DNA of 8,972 nt from Lentisphaerota bacterium (GCA_016934225.1 JAFGTH010000022.1:1-8972); one strand, 5' to 3'. Shown: positions 1 through 7,316, counted from the stretch's first letter. Numbers and translations are program-made. The notes: generated by a model from the sequence alone, not told the origin.

Positions 1-422
1 AGTTCAGACGGCAATGTTTCCCTAACTACCGCAAGCGAATGGTATCGGCCGGCCGGAAAAGGATTCTTCATTCCACGGTACATATCGGACTTTTCAAATT
101 TCACCATTGAAGTCTTGCCGTGCATAATGCGCCGCGCATTTGAGACTTTCGCGCCAAAGGCGACTGCTATGGCCTGATGCCCCAGACAAACACCAAGAAC
201 CGGCACAACGCCGCTCATGCGCCGTATCAGATCAACTGAAATCCCGGCTTCGTTCGGCGTACATGGGCCAGGAGAAATAATAATCGCATTGGGTTTCATG
301 ACGACAACATCTTCAACGGCAATTTGATCGTTGCGAACGACCTTGATTTCCGCGCCCTGGCTGCTCATCATCTGCACAAGATTGTAGCTGAATGAGTCGT
401 AATTATCAATTAACACTATCAT
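1..422 (-). CDS. trpG: Anthranilate synthase component II, glutamine amidotransferase subunit (partial, C-terminus off the left edge)
   Basis: Supplies ammonia from glutamine to TrpE for anthranilate formation, the first committed step of tryptophan synthesis. The visible 140 residues begin MIVLIDNYDSFSYNLVQ, the standard start of a class I (triad) glutamine amidotransferase of the TrpG/PabA group. The oxyanion-loop segment ISPGPCTPNEAG is at about 49-60, and the nucleophile elbow GVCLGHQ at 77-83 has catalytic Cys79. A later RYHSL segment is also typical. The His-Glu part of the triad would lie beyond the window. The ATG overlaps the trpE stop codon (ATGA, 419-422), which indicates translational coupling and equal output of the two subunits. 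PabA cannot be excluded from sequence alone, because some bacteria share one subunit between both pathways. Direct pairing with a TrpE-type partner favours TrpG. Confidence 0.93.
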   Translation of the reverse strand, partial: MIVLIDNYDSFSYNLVQMMSSQGAEIKVVRNDQIAVEDVVVMKPNAIIISPGPCTPNEAGISVDLIRRMSGVVPVLGVCLGHQAIAVAFGAKVSNARRIMHGKTSMVKFEKSDMYRGMKNPFPAGRYHSLAVVRETLPSE

Positions 423-1885
423 CGCGAGTCGCCAATCTGTTGCCTTCGGACTTCCAATCCATCCGCCGCCATCTCTACGGCTTTCTGCATGCCGCGCGCT
501 TTATGGCATGTCTCTTCATATTCTTTTTGCGGATCCGAGTCGTAAACAATGCCGGCGCCGGCCTGAACCGACACAATTCCCCGGCCAACTTCGAGAGTTC
601 TTATCGTGATCGCCAAATCCATGTTGCCGCTGTAACTGATATAACCGATCGCGCCGCCATATGCGCCTCTGGGGCTTTTTTCCAGCTCGTGTATGATCTC
701 CATAGCTCTTATCTTCGGCGCGCCAGTCAACGTGCCGGCCGGAAACGTGGCTCTGATTACATCGTACGCATCCAGACCTTGCCGCAGTATTCCTTCCACA
801 TGAGAAACCATATGCATTACATGACTGTATCTTTCTACCACCATATAATCCGTTACATTCACGCTGCCATTCTCCGCAATGCGACCAATATCGTTACGAC
901 CTAAATCCACCAGCATAACATGCTCCGCCTTCTCTTTCTCGTCCGACAGCAATTCGTCGGCAAGCATTCTGTCCTCCTGTTCATTGCTTCCCCTCGGCCG
1001 CGTTCCGGCTATAGGACGCAACTCAACCCGACTGCCGGTGAGTCGAACCATAACTTCCGGAGACGACCCTACAAGCGTCTCATCGCCTGTTTTTAGAAAA
1101 AAAGTATATGGCGACGGATTCAACAAACGAAGCGCTCGATACAGCTGAACCGCCGATAGGTCGGTGCGCGCAGAAAACCGCTGGCTCAGAACCACCTGAA
1201 TAATATCGCCTGCATAAATATAATCCTTTGCCCGGTTCACAATGCCAATGTATTCGTCCATTGTCATATTGGATTCGAAATCCACATGCTCACGCTTAGC
1301 AACAGGACCGGCAGGAACCGGTTCACAAAGCACCGCCGATGTTTCTTCGATCTGCCGAATTGCCTGGTCATATGCAGCCTCAACAGATTCATGTTGAGAT
1401 GGTCGCACACATGCGACCACTTTCATGGTATGCCGAATATTGTCAAACACGACTATTCGATCAGCTTTCAGAAATCGGCTGCGCGGTACGACCAAATCGG
1501 ATCTGCGCGGTACCGGCATCTTCTCGAATTCAACCATTGCTTCATAACCGATATACCCCACAGCGCCACCAAAAAAACGTGGAAGCCCCTCTATCCCGGC
1601 TACTCTTAAATTTCCATATATTTTGCGCAACTCCTCCAGTTTACCCGTACTTCCGGATTCATGACCTACGTCCAGCAATAATTCCGGATCTATGCCGATA
1701 AACGAATAGCGCCCCCATTTTTCTCCGCCTTCCATGCTCTCCAGCAAAAATACATTCTCCCGATCCGCAAATCGCTGAAGCACGGATACCGGTGTTTCAA
1801 TATCGGCGAGAATCTCCTTATATACCGGCACAAGGTCGTATTCGCCCGCCAGAGAAACGAAATCTTCTTTGCAAGGATATATCAT
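419..1885 (-). CDS. trpE: Anthranilate synthase component I
   Basis: Converts chorismate plus ammonia to anthranilate and pyruvate in the cytoplasm, in complex with TrpG. The 488-residue length is normal. The N-terminal domain has the LLES element (47-50), part of the tryptophan feedback site, together with NPSPY at 256-260. The chorismate-binding domain shows PIAGTRPRG (291-299), DLGRND (327-332), GTLTGAPK (384-391), GGAIGYI (410-416) and QAGAGIVYDSDP (441-452). PIAGT with Ala293, where aminodeoxychorismate synthase PabB usually has Lys (PIKGT), argues for TrpE over PabB. The intact inhibitor-site motifs suggest normal feedback inhibition by tryptophan. The start MIYPCKEDFVSLAGEYDLVPV matches the usual family N-terminus, so the ATG at 1885 is well supported even though no Shine-Dalgarno sequence precedes it. 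The gene is divergent from the YggT-like gene and overlaps trpG by 4 bases. Confidence 0.96.
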   Translation of the reverse strand: MIYPCKEDFVSLAGEYDLVPVYKEILADIETPVSVLQRFADRENVFLLESMEGGEKWGRYSFIGIDPELLLDVGHESGSTGKLEELRKIYGNLRVAGIEGLPRFFGGAVGYIGYEAMVEFEKMPVPRRSDLVVPRSRFLKADRIVVFDNIRHTMKVVACVRPSQHESVEAAYDQAIRQIEETSAVLCEPVPAGPVAKREHVDFESNMTMDEYIGIVNRAKDYIYAGDIIQVVLSQRFSARTDLSAVQLYRALRLLNPSPYTFFLKTGDETLVGSSPEVMVRLTGSRVELRPIAGTRPRGSNEQEDRMLADELLSDEKEKAEHVMLVDLGRNDIGRIAENGSVNVTDYMVVERYSHVMHMVSHVEGILRQGLDAYDVIRATFPAGTLTGAPKIRAMEIIHELEKSPRGAYGGAIGYISYSGNMDLAITIRTLEVGRGIVSVQAGAGIVYDSDPQKEYEETCHKARGMQKAVEMAADGLEVRRQQIGDSR

Positions 1886-1891
1886 GCAGCA

Positions 1892-1920
1892 GCTATAAAC
1901 CGCGACGATTCAAACGTCAA
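1892..1920 (-). promoter_or_regulatory. Sigma-70-type promoter of trpEG with predicted start on the trpE ATG
   Basis: Read on the minus strand, TTGACG (1915-1920) is followed after 17 bases by TATAGC (1892-1897). The -35 box matches the consensus at 5 of 6 positions, the -10 box at 4 of 6, and the spacing is optimal. Counting from the -10 box, +1 falls at 1885, which is the A of the trpE start codon. No purine-rich ribosome site lies between the -10 box and the ATG. The assignment rests on motif match only. Confidence 0.6.
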
Positions 1921-1926
1921 GTCGCG
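1901..1926. repeat. Inverted repeat around the trpE -35 box, possible operator
   Basis: CGCGAC (1901-1906) and GTCGCG (1921-1926) form a perfect 6-bp inverted repeat with a 14-base spacer. One arm sits in the promoter spacer and the other just upstream of the -35 hexamer. The two-fold symmetry and the position would suit a dimeric repressor of trpEG. No known TrpR-box sequence is recognised, and a 6-bp repeat can occur by chance. Confidence 0.35.
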
Positions 1927-2020
1927 CTTTCATCATTATCAGCACCTTCAACAGTTATCGCATATGCCGGCCTCTTTCTGTGTTCTTGACGAACAACGCC
2001 AATATCTGGAACATAGGGGC

Positions 2021-2917
2021 ATGTACCAATCAACCGTTGATATGATTTTTAATGTCCTACTGCTCGTATTCTGGTTTAAGCTATGGACCACACCCGACGA
2101 TCGCAATACGTTCTTCAATCCATATCTTAGCTCAATTGACCGATTCGCGGATGCCGCCATACGGTTCCTTCAACCCGTCTTTGTAGGTTTTAACCACAAA
2201 ACAATCGCAGCGCTCACTCTTATATTCCTGATCGTTTTCCGCGGCGTCGTGTTTGTAGGCATGTCGGGACCCGAAAATGCGTCATGGACACTCATCTTCG
2301 GGTTTATGCGCAGAACACCTGCATCGAATGGTATTTTGAGCTATGTGTCGTTCAGCGGATTGTCGTTTCTCGTTTTCCTGTTCAAGTTGTGGAGTATAAC
2401 CCTATTGTACATGTTTATACAGCAACGCAACAATTATGCTTTCGCACATCCTACGATTTTTTTGCAAAGACTTTCTTTGCCGTTGTCCTCCCTTCGCAAC
2501 GAATTTACCCTGCTCATATTGATTACAGTCGGCGCGTTCATTGGTGCGGCCCTCGAAATAGAGGGCGCGCCGATTCAACCAACGATAAACATAAATGTGC
2601 GACACGGTTCGTTTATACTGGTCGCTGCCGCTCTGACACTTGTTTCTTTGAGTGCGTTAGCGGATATATTGATGACTATCGCTAATGTAATGGTGTTGCT
2701 GATTATAGGCTCTTTCGTCGCAACTTTCACCGGCAACAGAAGCGTTATGCATTTCTGTAGCGAATGGATTGATACCTTGTTGGGCCCTCTTCGAACCCGC
2801 AAAATCGCCATTGGGATGTTTGACCTCACCCCTCTTATCTTTCTTCTTGCAATCACCATGTTTGTGCATCCGCTTTTACGAGGAATCCTGTACGGAATGC
2901 TGGCAAACTTGTTATGA
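2021..2917 (+). CDS. YggT-family integral membrane protein, tandem-domain and enlarged
   Basis: A hydrophobic protein of 298 residues with several predicted membrane segments, at about 8-22, 62-80, 110-133, 162-178, 197-237 (probably two) and 268-292. The C-terminal part has the YggT pattern: an amphipathic stretch WIDTLLGPLRTRKIAIGMFD at 249-268, then LTPLIFLLAITMFV. The N-terminal half has a looser copy (FFNPYLSSIDRFADAAIRFLQPVF, 31-54, followed by a membrane segment), so this looks like a tandem of two YggT units. The E. coli protein is about 190 residues, so the roughly 110 extra residues between the units are unusual. YggT proteins are linked to osmotic or cation homeostasis and to cell or plastid division in some lineages, but their biochemistry is not settled. 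The ATG at 2021 is chosen because the frame upstream (from 1964) is not hydrophobic and overlaps the promoter region. ATG 2041 is also possible. No good ribosome site precedes either. Confidence 0.6.
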   Translation: MYQSTVDMIFNVLLLVFWFKLWTTPDDRNTFFNPYLSSIDRFADAAIRFLQPVFVGFNHKTIAALTLIFLIVFRGVVFVGMSGPENASWTLIFGFMRRTPASNGILSYVSFSGLSFLVFLFKLWSITLLYMFIQQRNNYAFAHPTIFLQRLSLPLSSLRNEFTLLILITVGAFIGAALEIEGAPIQPTININVRHGSFILVAAALTLVSLSALADILMTIANVMVLLIIGSFVATFTGNRSVMHFCSEWIDTLLGPLRTRKIAIGMFDLTPLIFLLAITMFVHPLLRGILYGMLANLL

Positions 2918-2921
2918 TGAG

Positions 2922-2970
2922 AAAAAACTGTTCCGGCAAAAATCAATTAAACTGCGCAATACGCCGACAG
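2922..2970 (-). terminator. Rho-independent-like terminator after tatD
   Basis: On the minus strand, CTGTCGGC (2963-2970) starts two bases after the tatD stop and pairs with GCCGGAACAG (2928-2937). That gives an 8-bp stem with a 2-base bulge, followed directly by six T (2922-2927). The hairpin and T-run fill the gap between the convergent tatD and YggT-like genes. The loop is long (25 bases), which lowers confidence. On the plus strand there is no T-run after the hairpin. Confidence 0.45.
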
Positions 2971-2972
2971 AA

Positions 2973-3818
2973 TTATGACAACCATGACGCTTTACGCGTC
3001 GAATTCTGGTTAATATCAATCCCGAACAGATTACGAGCGTTTTGCAATGTTATTCTCGCTATGTCAACGACTGAGCAGCCTCGAATTTGCGCAAGAGTTT
3101 CCGCAACATGCACAATATAAGCCGGCTCGTTCCGGTGCCCTCTCAGCGGTACCGGCGCCAAATACGGAGAATCCGTCTCTATCAATAATCGGTTGTCTGG
3201 AACAACGCTTACAGCGGCCCTGACCGATGAAGCATTGGCGAATGTAACGATACCGCTAAAACTCACATACAGACCCATGTCCAGAATGCATCTGGCAAAT
3301 TGCTCGTCACCCGTGAAGCAATGTAAAACCCCTGCCCGATCAGGACATGATGCCTTCTCCACATACCGATTCAATTCAGCGATGGTCGCCTCTTCCGCAT
3401 CACGGCTGTGAACAATTATAGGTAACCCCCTGTCTTCGGCAACAGCACACTGCTCGCGCATTAATGCAATCTGACTCTCGGCAGTATCGGCGGAATAATA
3501 AAAATCCAAACCGATCTCGCCAATAGCGGCAACAGAAACGGAATTCGAGAGCGCTTTCTCTATTTCGTCATTGAGTAAATCACGAACCGATGAAACATCA
3601 TGGCTAAATCGAGTTGCGTAGTTACGATCAAATCCCAACGCGACACAGACAGTTTCCGGAAACAATTTAGCGGCCTCTATTGCCAAAGCATTGCAATCAA
3701 TACTGCCGCCTACGGCCACTATTCCAGATACGTCCACGGCAAGCGCTCTGGTTATCGTGCTTTCAATCCCGGCCTCGCCGTTATATTCGTCGAAATGAAC
3801 ATGTGTGTCGCAGTACAT
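2973..3818 (-). CDS. tatD: TatD-family metal-dependent hydrolase (putative deoxyribonuclease)
   Basis: A 281-residue TIM-barrel amidohydrolase-superfamily protein, probably a cytoplasmic two-metal nuclease acting on DNA ends or damaged DNA. Family landmarks in order are DTHVHFD (4-10, metal ligands His6 and His8), GEIGLDFYY (100-108, bridging Glu101), IVHSRDA (135-141, His137), LHCFTG (165-170, His166), SFSGIVTF (186-193), ETDSPYLAP (214-222, Asp216) and RNEP (229-232). All metal ligands are therefore present. One oddity is that the G-x-H-P-H stretch normally found after the second strand reads GFDRN here (62-66). Several TatD paralogues (TatD, YcfH, YjjV) cannot be told apart by reading, so the symbol is a family label. 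The gene ends next to a terminator-like hairpin and is preceded by a long gap, so it is probably its own transcription unit or the last in one. Confidence 0.9.
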   Translation of the reverse strand: MYCDTHVHFDEYNGEAGIESTITRALAVDVSGIVAVGGSIDCNALAIEAAKLFPETVCVALGFDRNYATRFSHDVSSVRDLLNDEIEKALSNSVSVAAIGEIGLDFYYSADTAESQIALMREQCAVAEDRGLPIIVHSRDAEEATIAELNRYVEKASCPDRAGVLHCFTGDEQFARCILDMGLYVSFSGIVTFANASSVRAAVSVVPDNRLLIETDSPYLAPVPLRGHRNEPAYIVHVAETLAQIRGCSVVDIARITLQNARNLFGIDINQNSTRKASWLS

Positions 3819-4091
3819 GAAACATCTTACCCTAACCAGCTTATTTCACGAGTTCAGGCCAATCAAGGCCAAGGCATTGATGAGGATGAAGCTGTATGAA
3901 TATACCGCGAATCCTCAATAACGGCAGCTTTGGCAGGCATGGGCTCGCATCTGGTGAAGAATTGCATGCATCTTCTCTTCCCCGGGACCATATTACAAAC
4001 TGTATTTGCCAAACTATTCAACTGCCGCACAAAACCATTGTTCCACAACATATTGTCCCACACGCATGCAATCCTTCATTAAATATGTCGG
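3819..4091. other. Intergenic region between two minus-strand genes, no convincing gene
   Basis: This is 273 bases between the end of the phosphodiesterase gene and the tatD start. Minus-strand frames here are short: 34 codons from an ATG, an 18-codon frame beginning after GGGGAAGAGAAG, and a stop-bounded frame of about 23 codons with a hydrophobic end. None resembles a known protein. A weak promoter-like pair on the minus strand, TTGAAT (4016-4021) and TGTAAT (3992-3997) with an 18-base spacer, could serve tatD with a leader of about 165 bases. An imperfect palindrome lies at 3862-3881. No tRNA or riboswitch pattern was seen. Confidence 0.4.
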
Positions 4092-4865
4092 CTAAAGTGT
4101 CAATACCAAACCGTCGTACGACACATGCATGCCTGTCGGCAACGAATCCTCCAATTCGTCGTGATCCACATCATGGCACATGTGTGTCATGTACGACGAA
4201 TGCGCGCCAATCTGTTTAAGAATGGCTATGCTCGCTTCGACCGTCAAATGAGTCCTGTGCTCACGATATCTCAGCGCGTCAAGTATCATAATGTCAATGC
4301 CACGCAGTTTCTCTATCACTGCGGGTGACATCTCGTGGCAATCAGGGAAATATCCCACCGTTTTCTCGAGATGTTCGAATACGTAACCAAACGTCGCAAT
4401 ACCGCCGTGTTCAACCGGTAACGGCTCCACAAAAATGTCGCCGATTTTAAAGCGATTATCAACGGCATGGTATTCGATATCCGGCCTGTACAATCCCTTT
4501 GTTTTGGGATTCATGCCGATGTAACTGAATATTCGCCGTAAATCATTTATCGTTTCCGGCGCGCCATACGCAGGTATCCTTGCACCTTGTATCGTGTTGA
4601 ACCGTCTGATATCGTCGAACCCAAAGACGTGATCAGCGTGCGCATGCGTAAAAAGCACTGCATCCACTCGCGGAATCCGGTATCGTAATGCCTGCTCCCG
4701 AAAATCGGGCGCAGTGTCAACAACAAGATAAACTCCGTCGGCTTCGACAAGAATGCTGCTCCGCAACCTTTTGTTTTTCGGATTGGCCGACATGCAAACA
4801 GGACAATCACAACCTATAATCGGTATACCAGACGATGTTCCTGTTCCAAGAAATGTGATATTCAT
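4092..4865 (-). CDS. PhnP-like metallo-beta-lactamase-fold phosphodiesterase
   Basis: A cytoplasmic hydrolase of 257 residues, close in length to E. coli PhnP (252), which opens 5-phosphoribosyl 1,2-cyclic phosphate. The N-terminal GTGTSSGIPIIGCDCPVC (7-24) carries Cys19, Cys21 and Cys24. With His231 these match the structural zinc site of PhnP. Catalytic metal ligands are in THAHADH (73-79; His74, His76, Asp78, His79), PVEHGG (His153), FPDCH (Asp175) and MTHMCH (His228). The C-terminal LPTGMHVSYDGLVL matches the PhnP end. The open frame extends upstream to ATG 4949, but the family begins at MNITFLGTG. The extra 28 residues look non-native and overlap a promoter-like sequence, so I choose ATG 4865. 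No C-P lyase genes are visible nearby, so the substrate may be another cyclic or linear phosphodiester. Close paralogues with undefined substrates are common. Confidence 0.85.
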   Translation of the reverse strand: MNITFLGTGTSSGIPIIGCDCPVCMSANPKNKRLRSSILVEADGVYLVVDTAPDFREQALRYRIPRVDAVLFTHAHADHVFGFDDIRRFNTIQGARIPAYGAPETINDLRRIFSYIGMNPKTKGLYRPDIEYHAVDNRFKIGDIFVEPLPVEHGGIATFGYVFEHLEKTVGYFPDCHEMSPAVIEKLRGIDIMILDALRYREHRTHLTVEASIAILKQIGAHSSYMTHMCHDVDHDELEDSLPTGMHVSYDGLVLTL

Positions 4866-4880
4866 GACGGCAAGTCTCCG

Positions 4881-4908
4881 GTTATCACACATTTCCACGC
4901 AATGCCAA
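4881..4908 (-). promoter_or_regulatory. Possible promoter of the PhnP-like gene
   Basis: On the minus strand, TTGGCA (4903-4908, 5 of 6 consensus positions) is followed after 16 bases by GATAAC (4881-4886, 4 of 6). The predicted start near 4874 would give a leader of about 9 bases before ATG 4865. It also places the upstream ATG 4949 outside the transcript. Motif match only. Confidence 0.35.
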
Positions 4909-4973
4909 TACACATACGCCATACAGCCAAAACTACGCGCCTCAAACAACGTAATAGCTATATGCCGGTCCGG

Positions 4974-7316
4974 CTATTTCGTAACAATGTGCAACCACTC
5001 TTGGATAATGGGCGAGAACTTCACAACCACCGGAGCGAATACCACACTGACCATCGTCATTAACTTGATCAGAATATTGAGAGACGGACCGCTGGTGTCT
5101 TTGCACGGATCACCTACAGTATCCCCAACCACAGCCGCTTTGTGAGCGTCGGATCCTTTGCCGCCGTGCGCGCCTTTCTCAATATATTTCTTGGCGTTGT
5201 CCCACGCGCCGCCCGCATTGTTCAGCATGGTCGCCAGAACAAATCCCGTGGCCAAACCACCCGCGAGTAAACCCATGACGCCGGCCACTCCAAGCACAAG
5301 GCCCGTGACTACAGGCACCACTATCGCAAGAATTGACGGAATCAGCATCTCCCGCTGCGCTCCCGCAGTCGAGATCGCCACACACTTGGCGTAATCAGGT
5401 TTCTCCTTGCCGGCCATAATACCCGGTTTCTCTTTGAATTGAGACCGAACTTCGTTCACCATCGCGCCTGCCGCACGGCCAACTGCTTTCATCGTCATCG
5501 CACAAAATACAAACGCCATCATGCCGCCCAGAAACAGACCGCACAAAAGCAATGGATTCATAATGTGAAGCTCATACACCTCCACAAAATCCATGATTCC
5601 GGAGGACGCAGCCCTGACCTTGTCAAAACCCATAAACATGCCGTCCGGAGATTTATCCGCAAGTTTCGACACCCAAATTTTTACTTCCTCTATATATGCG
5701 GCTAACAGCGCCATTGCCGTCAAAGCGGCGGAACCTATCGCAAATCCCTTGCCAGTGGCCGCTGTCGTATTGCCCAGGGAATCAAGAGCGTCGGTTCGCT
5801 CACGCACTTCATGAGACAACCCGGCCATTTCCGCATTCCCACCCGCGTTGTCCGCAAACGGCCCATATGCATCCGTCGCAAGTGTAATTCCAAGCGTGGC
5901 AAGCATTCCAACGGCCGCAAACCCAATACCGTAAAGGCCCATGCCCATGTCCGTAAAACCACCGGCCAGCGTAAAAGCCAATATTATACCAATCACAATG
6001 GTAACCACCGGCGCCCCGGTCGAATACATTCCGGTCGCAAGTCCGTCAATAATTGTCGTAGCAGGACCCATGCGAGCTTGATCCGCTATTCCACGCGTCG
6101 GCGAGTACTCATCAGCCGTATAGTATTCCGTTGATTGCCCTATCACTACCCCGGCAAACAAGCCCGCCAGAACAGAACCGACAATGCCCCACGATATAAT
6201 ATCAGGAACAGGAATAATTCCAAACAGCGTGGAACCGCCAAACTGCGCAAACCCCATCAGCGTCAACACTATTAACACCGAACTGCCTAGCGTACCGAAC
6301 AAAAGCGCCCGCAACAAATTCTTCTGGGATGCACCCTCCTTACATCGAACAAGGAACATGCCAATGATCGAGAGTAACGTTCCAATACCGGCTATGATCA
6401 TCGGGGCAGTAACAAGATTCACAGTTTCAACCACACTTCCTGTTCCGGCATGAAACCTGTGCGCTCCGACAGCAGCGCCAAGAGCCGCAGTGGCGAGAAT
6501 GGACCCGCAATACGACTCGTACAAATCAGCCCCCATTCCCGCAACATCACCAACATTGTCGCCCACGTTGTCGGCTATCGTCGCCGGATTTCTCGGATCG
6601 TCTTCCGGAATGCCTGCTTCAACCTTGCCTACCAAATCGGCGCCAACATCAGCAGCCTTGGTGTAAATGCCGCCGCCAACACGCGCGAACAAGGCCTGCG
6701 TGGATGCGCCCATTCCAAATGTGATCATGGTCGTCGTCATGTGCACCAGTTTCTCAACGACATCACAGTTCGCCGGCACAAGCGTCATGCCTAACCACTC
6801 CCATCCGGCCAACATGTGTTCAGGCGTATAAACCCAACGATCCAGAACCCAATACCACAAACATATATCCAATAATCCGAAACCGACTACAACCAGCCCC
6901 ATAACCGCGCCCGAACGAAACGCGACTTGCAACCCGCGATTCATACCCACGGTACAGCCTTGCGCCGTACGGGATGATGCGGCCGTAGCTGTGCGCATCC
7001 CTATGTATCCACAAAGACCCGAGAAAAAGCCGCCGGTAAGAAACGCTATCGGAACAAACGGATTTTGAATTCCAAAAAACGCCAAGACAGCCAAAATGAC
7101 GAGCAACACAATAAAAACCGACAACACCACCTTGTACTGCTTGAACAGATAGGCCATTGCTCCTTCCTGAACGTAGCCGGCAATCTCTTGCATCTTGTCG
7201 CTGCCAGGATCCGCTCTCAACATTAAAGAATGAAATATTTTGGCAACTAGCAGCGCAAGTACCGACGCAATCGGAGCTATCCACCAGATTGTAGGGATCA
7301 CATTAGTAGCGTTCAT
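4974..7316 (-). CDS. hppA: Membrane-bound ion-translocating pyrophosphatase, K+-dependent and probably Na+-pumping type
   Basis: Hydrolyses pyrophosphate in the cytoplasm and pumps Na+ and/or H+ outward. The 780 residues with about 16 membrane segments are usual. Substrate and Mg-binding motifs are GGGIYTKAADVGADLVGKVE (214-233), DDPRNPATIADNVGDNVGD (239-257), DNAGGNAEMAGL (489-500) and GDTVGDPCKDTSGPSLN (731-747). GNTTAATGKG (515-524) has Ala519 and Gly522, the K+-dependent pattern. K+-independent enzymes have Lys and Thr there. GMGADLYESYCG places the gate Glu at 267, the position used in Na+-type enzymes; plant-type H+ pumps carry it four residues later (SYAE). Dual Na+/H+ pumps and some Na+-regulated H+ pumps share this pattern, so the exported ion is inferred. 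The ATG at 7316 follows AAGGA (7327-7331) at about 10 bases. The gene has its own promoter-like motif upstream. Confidence 0.97.
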   Translation of the reverse strand: MNATNVIPTIWWIAPIASVLALLVAKIFHSLMLRADPGSDKMQEIAGYVQEGAMAYLFKQYKVVLSVFIVLLVILAVLAFFGIQNPFVPIAFLTGGFFSGLCGYIGMRTATAASSRTAQGCTVGMNRGLQVAFRSGAVMGLVVVGFGLLDICLWYWVLDRWVYTPEHMLAGWEWLGMTLVPANCDVVEKLVHMTTTMITFGMGASTQALFARVGGGIYTKAADVGADLVGKVEAGIPEDDPRNPATIADNVGDNVGDVAGMGADLYESYCGSILATAALGAAVGAHRFHAGTGSVVETVNLVTAPMIIAGIGTLLSIIGMFLVRCKEGASQKNLLRALLFGTLGSSVLIVLTLMGFAQFGGSTLFGIIPVPDIISWGIVGSVLAGLFAGVVIGQSTEYYTADEYSPTRGIADQARMGPATTIIDGLATGMYSTGAPVVTIVIGIILAFTLAGGFTDMGMGLYGIGFAAVGMLATLGITLATDAYGPFADNAGGNAEMAGLSHEVRERTDALDSLGNTTAATGKGFAIGSAALTAMALLAAYIEEVKIWVSKLADKSPDGMFMGFDKVRAASSGIMDFVEVYELHIMNPLLLCGLFLGGMMAFVFCAMTMKAVGRAAGAMVNEVRSQFKEKPGIMAGKEKPDYAKCVAISTAGAQREMLIPSILAIVVPVVTGLVLGVAGVMGLLAGGLATGFVLATMLNNAGGAWDNAKKYIEKGAHGGKGSDAHKAAVVGDTVGDPCKDTSGPSLNILIKLMTMVSVVFAPVVVKFSPIIQEWLHIVTK

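Noticed and set aside
392..904. Plus-strand open frame of 170 codons opposite trpE
   Set aside because: Lies antisense within trpE and the start of trpG, has no family resemblance and no ribosome site. It is explained by codon composition of the real gene.
1886..2020. Trp attenuator, T-box or Trp-rich leader peptide before trpE
   Set aside because: No Trp-rich short frame, no T-box motif and no paired terminator/antiterminator. The promoter-like motif leaves no leader.
3862..3881. Imperfect palindrome ATCAAGGCCAAGGCATTGAT upstream of tatD
   Set aside because: A possible hairpin, but with an internal mismatch, a very short loop and no T-run. It is not positioned as a terminator of the preceding gene.
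3863..4063. Minus-strand frame of 66 codons and shorter frames before tatD, including an 18-codon one after GGGGAAGAGAAG
   Set aside because: No similarity to known small proteins, no consistent ribosome site and ATG pairing, and low-complexity ends. A leader peptide cannot be supported.
4964..4974. GCCGGTCCGGC at the hppA stop codon as a terminator
   Set aside because: A short palindrome with a one-base centre and no following T-run, so it could not form a usual terminator hairpin.
6820..7284. Minus-strand open frame of 154 codons
   Set aside because: Lies in another frame inside hppA, whose protein is unmistakable. The translation is rich in Ser, Arg, Gly and Cys with no motif.
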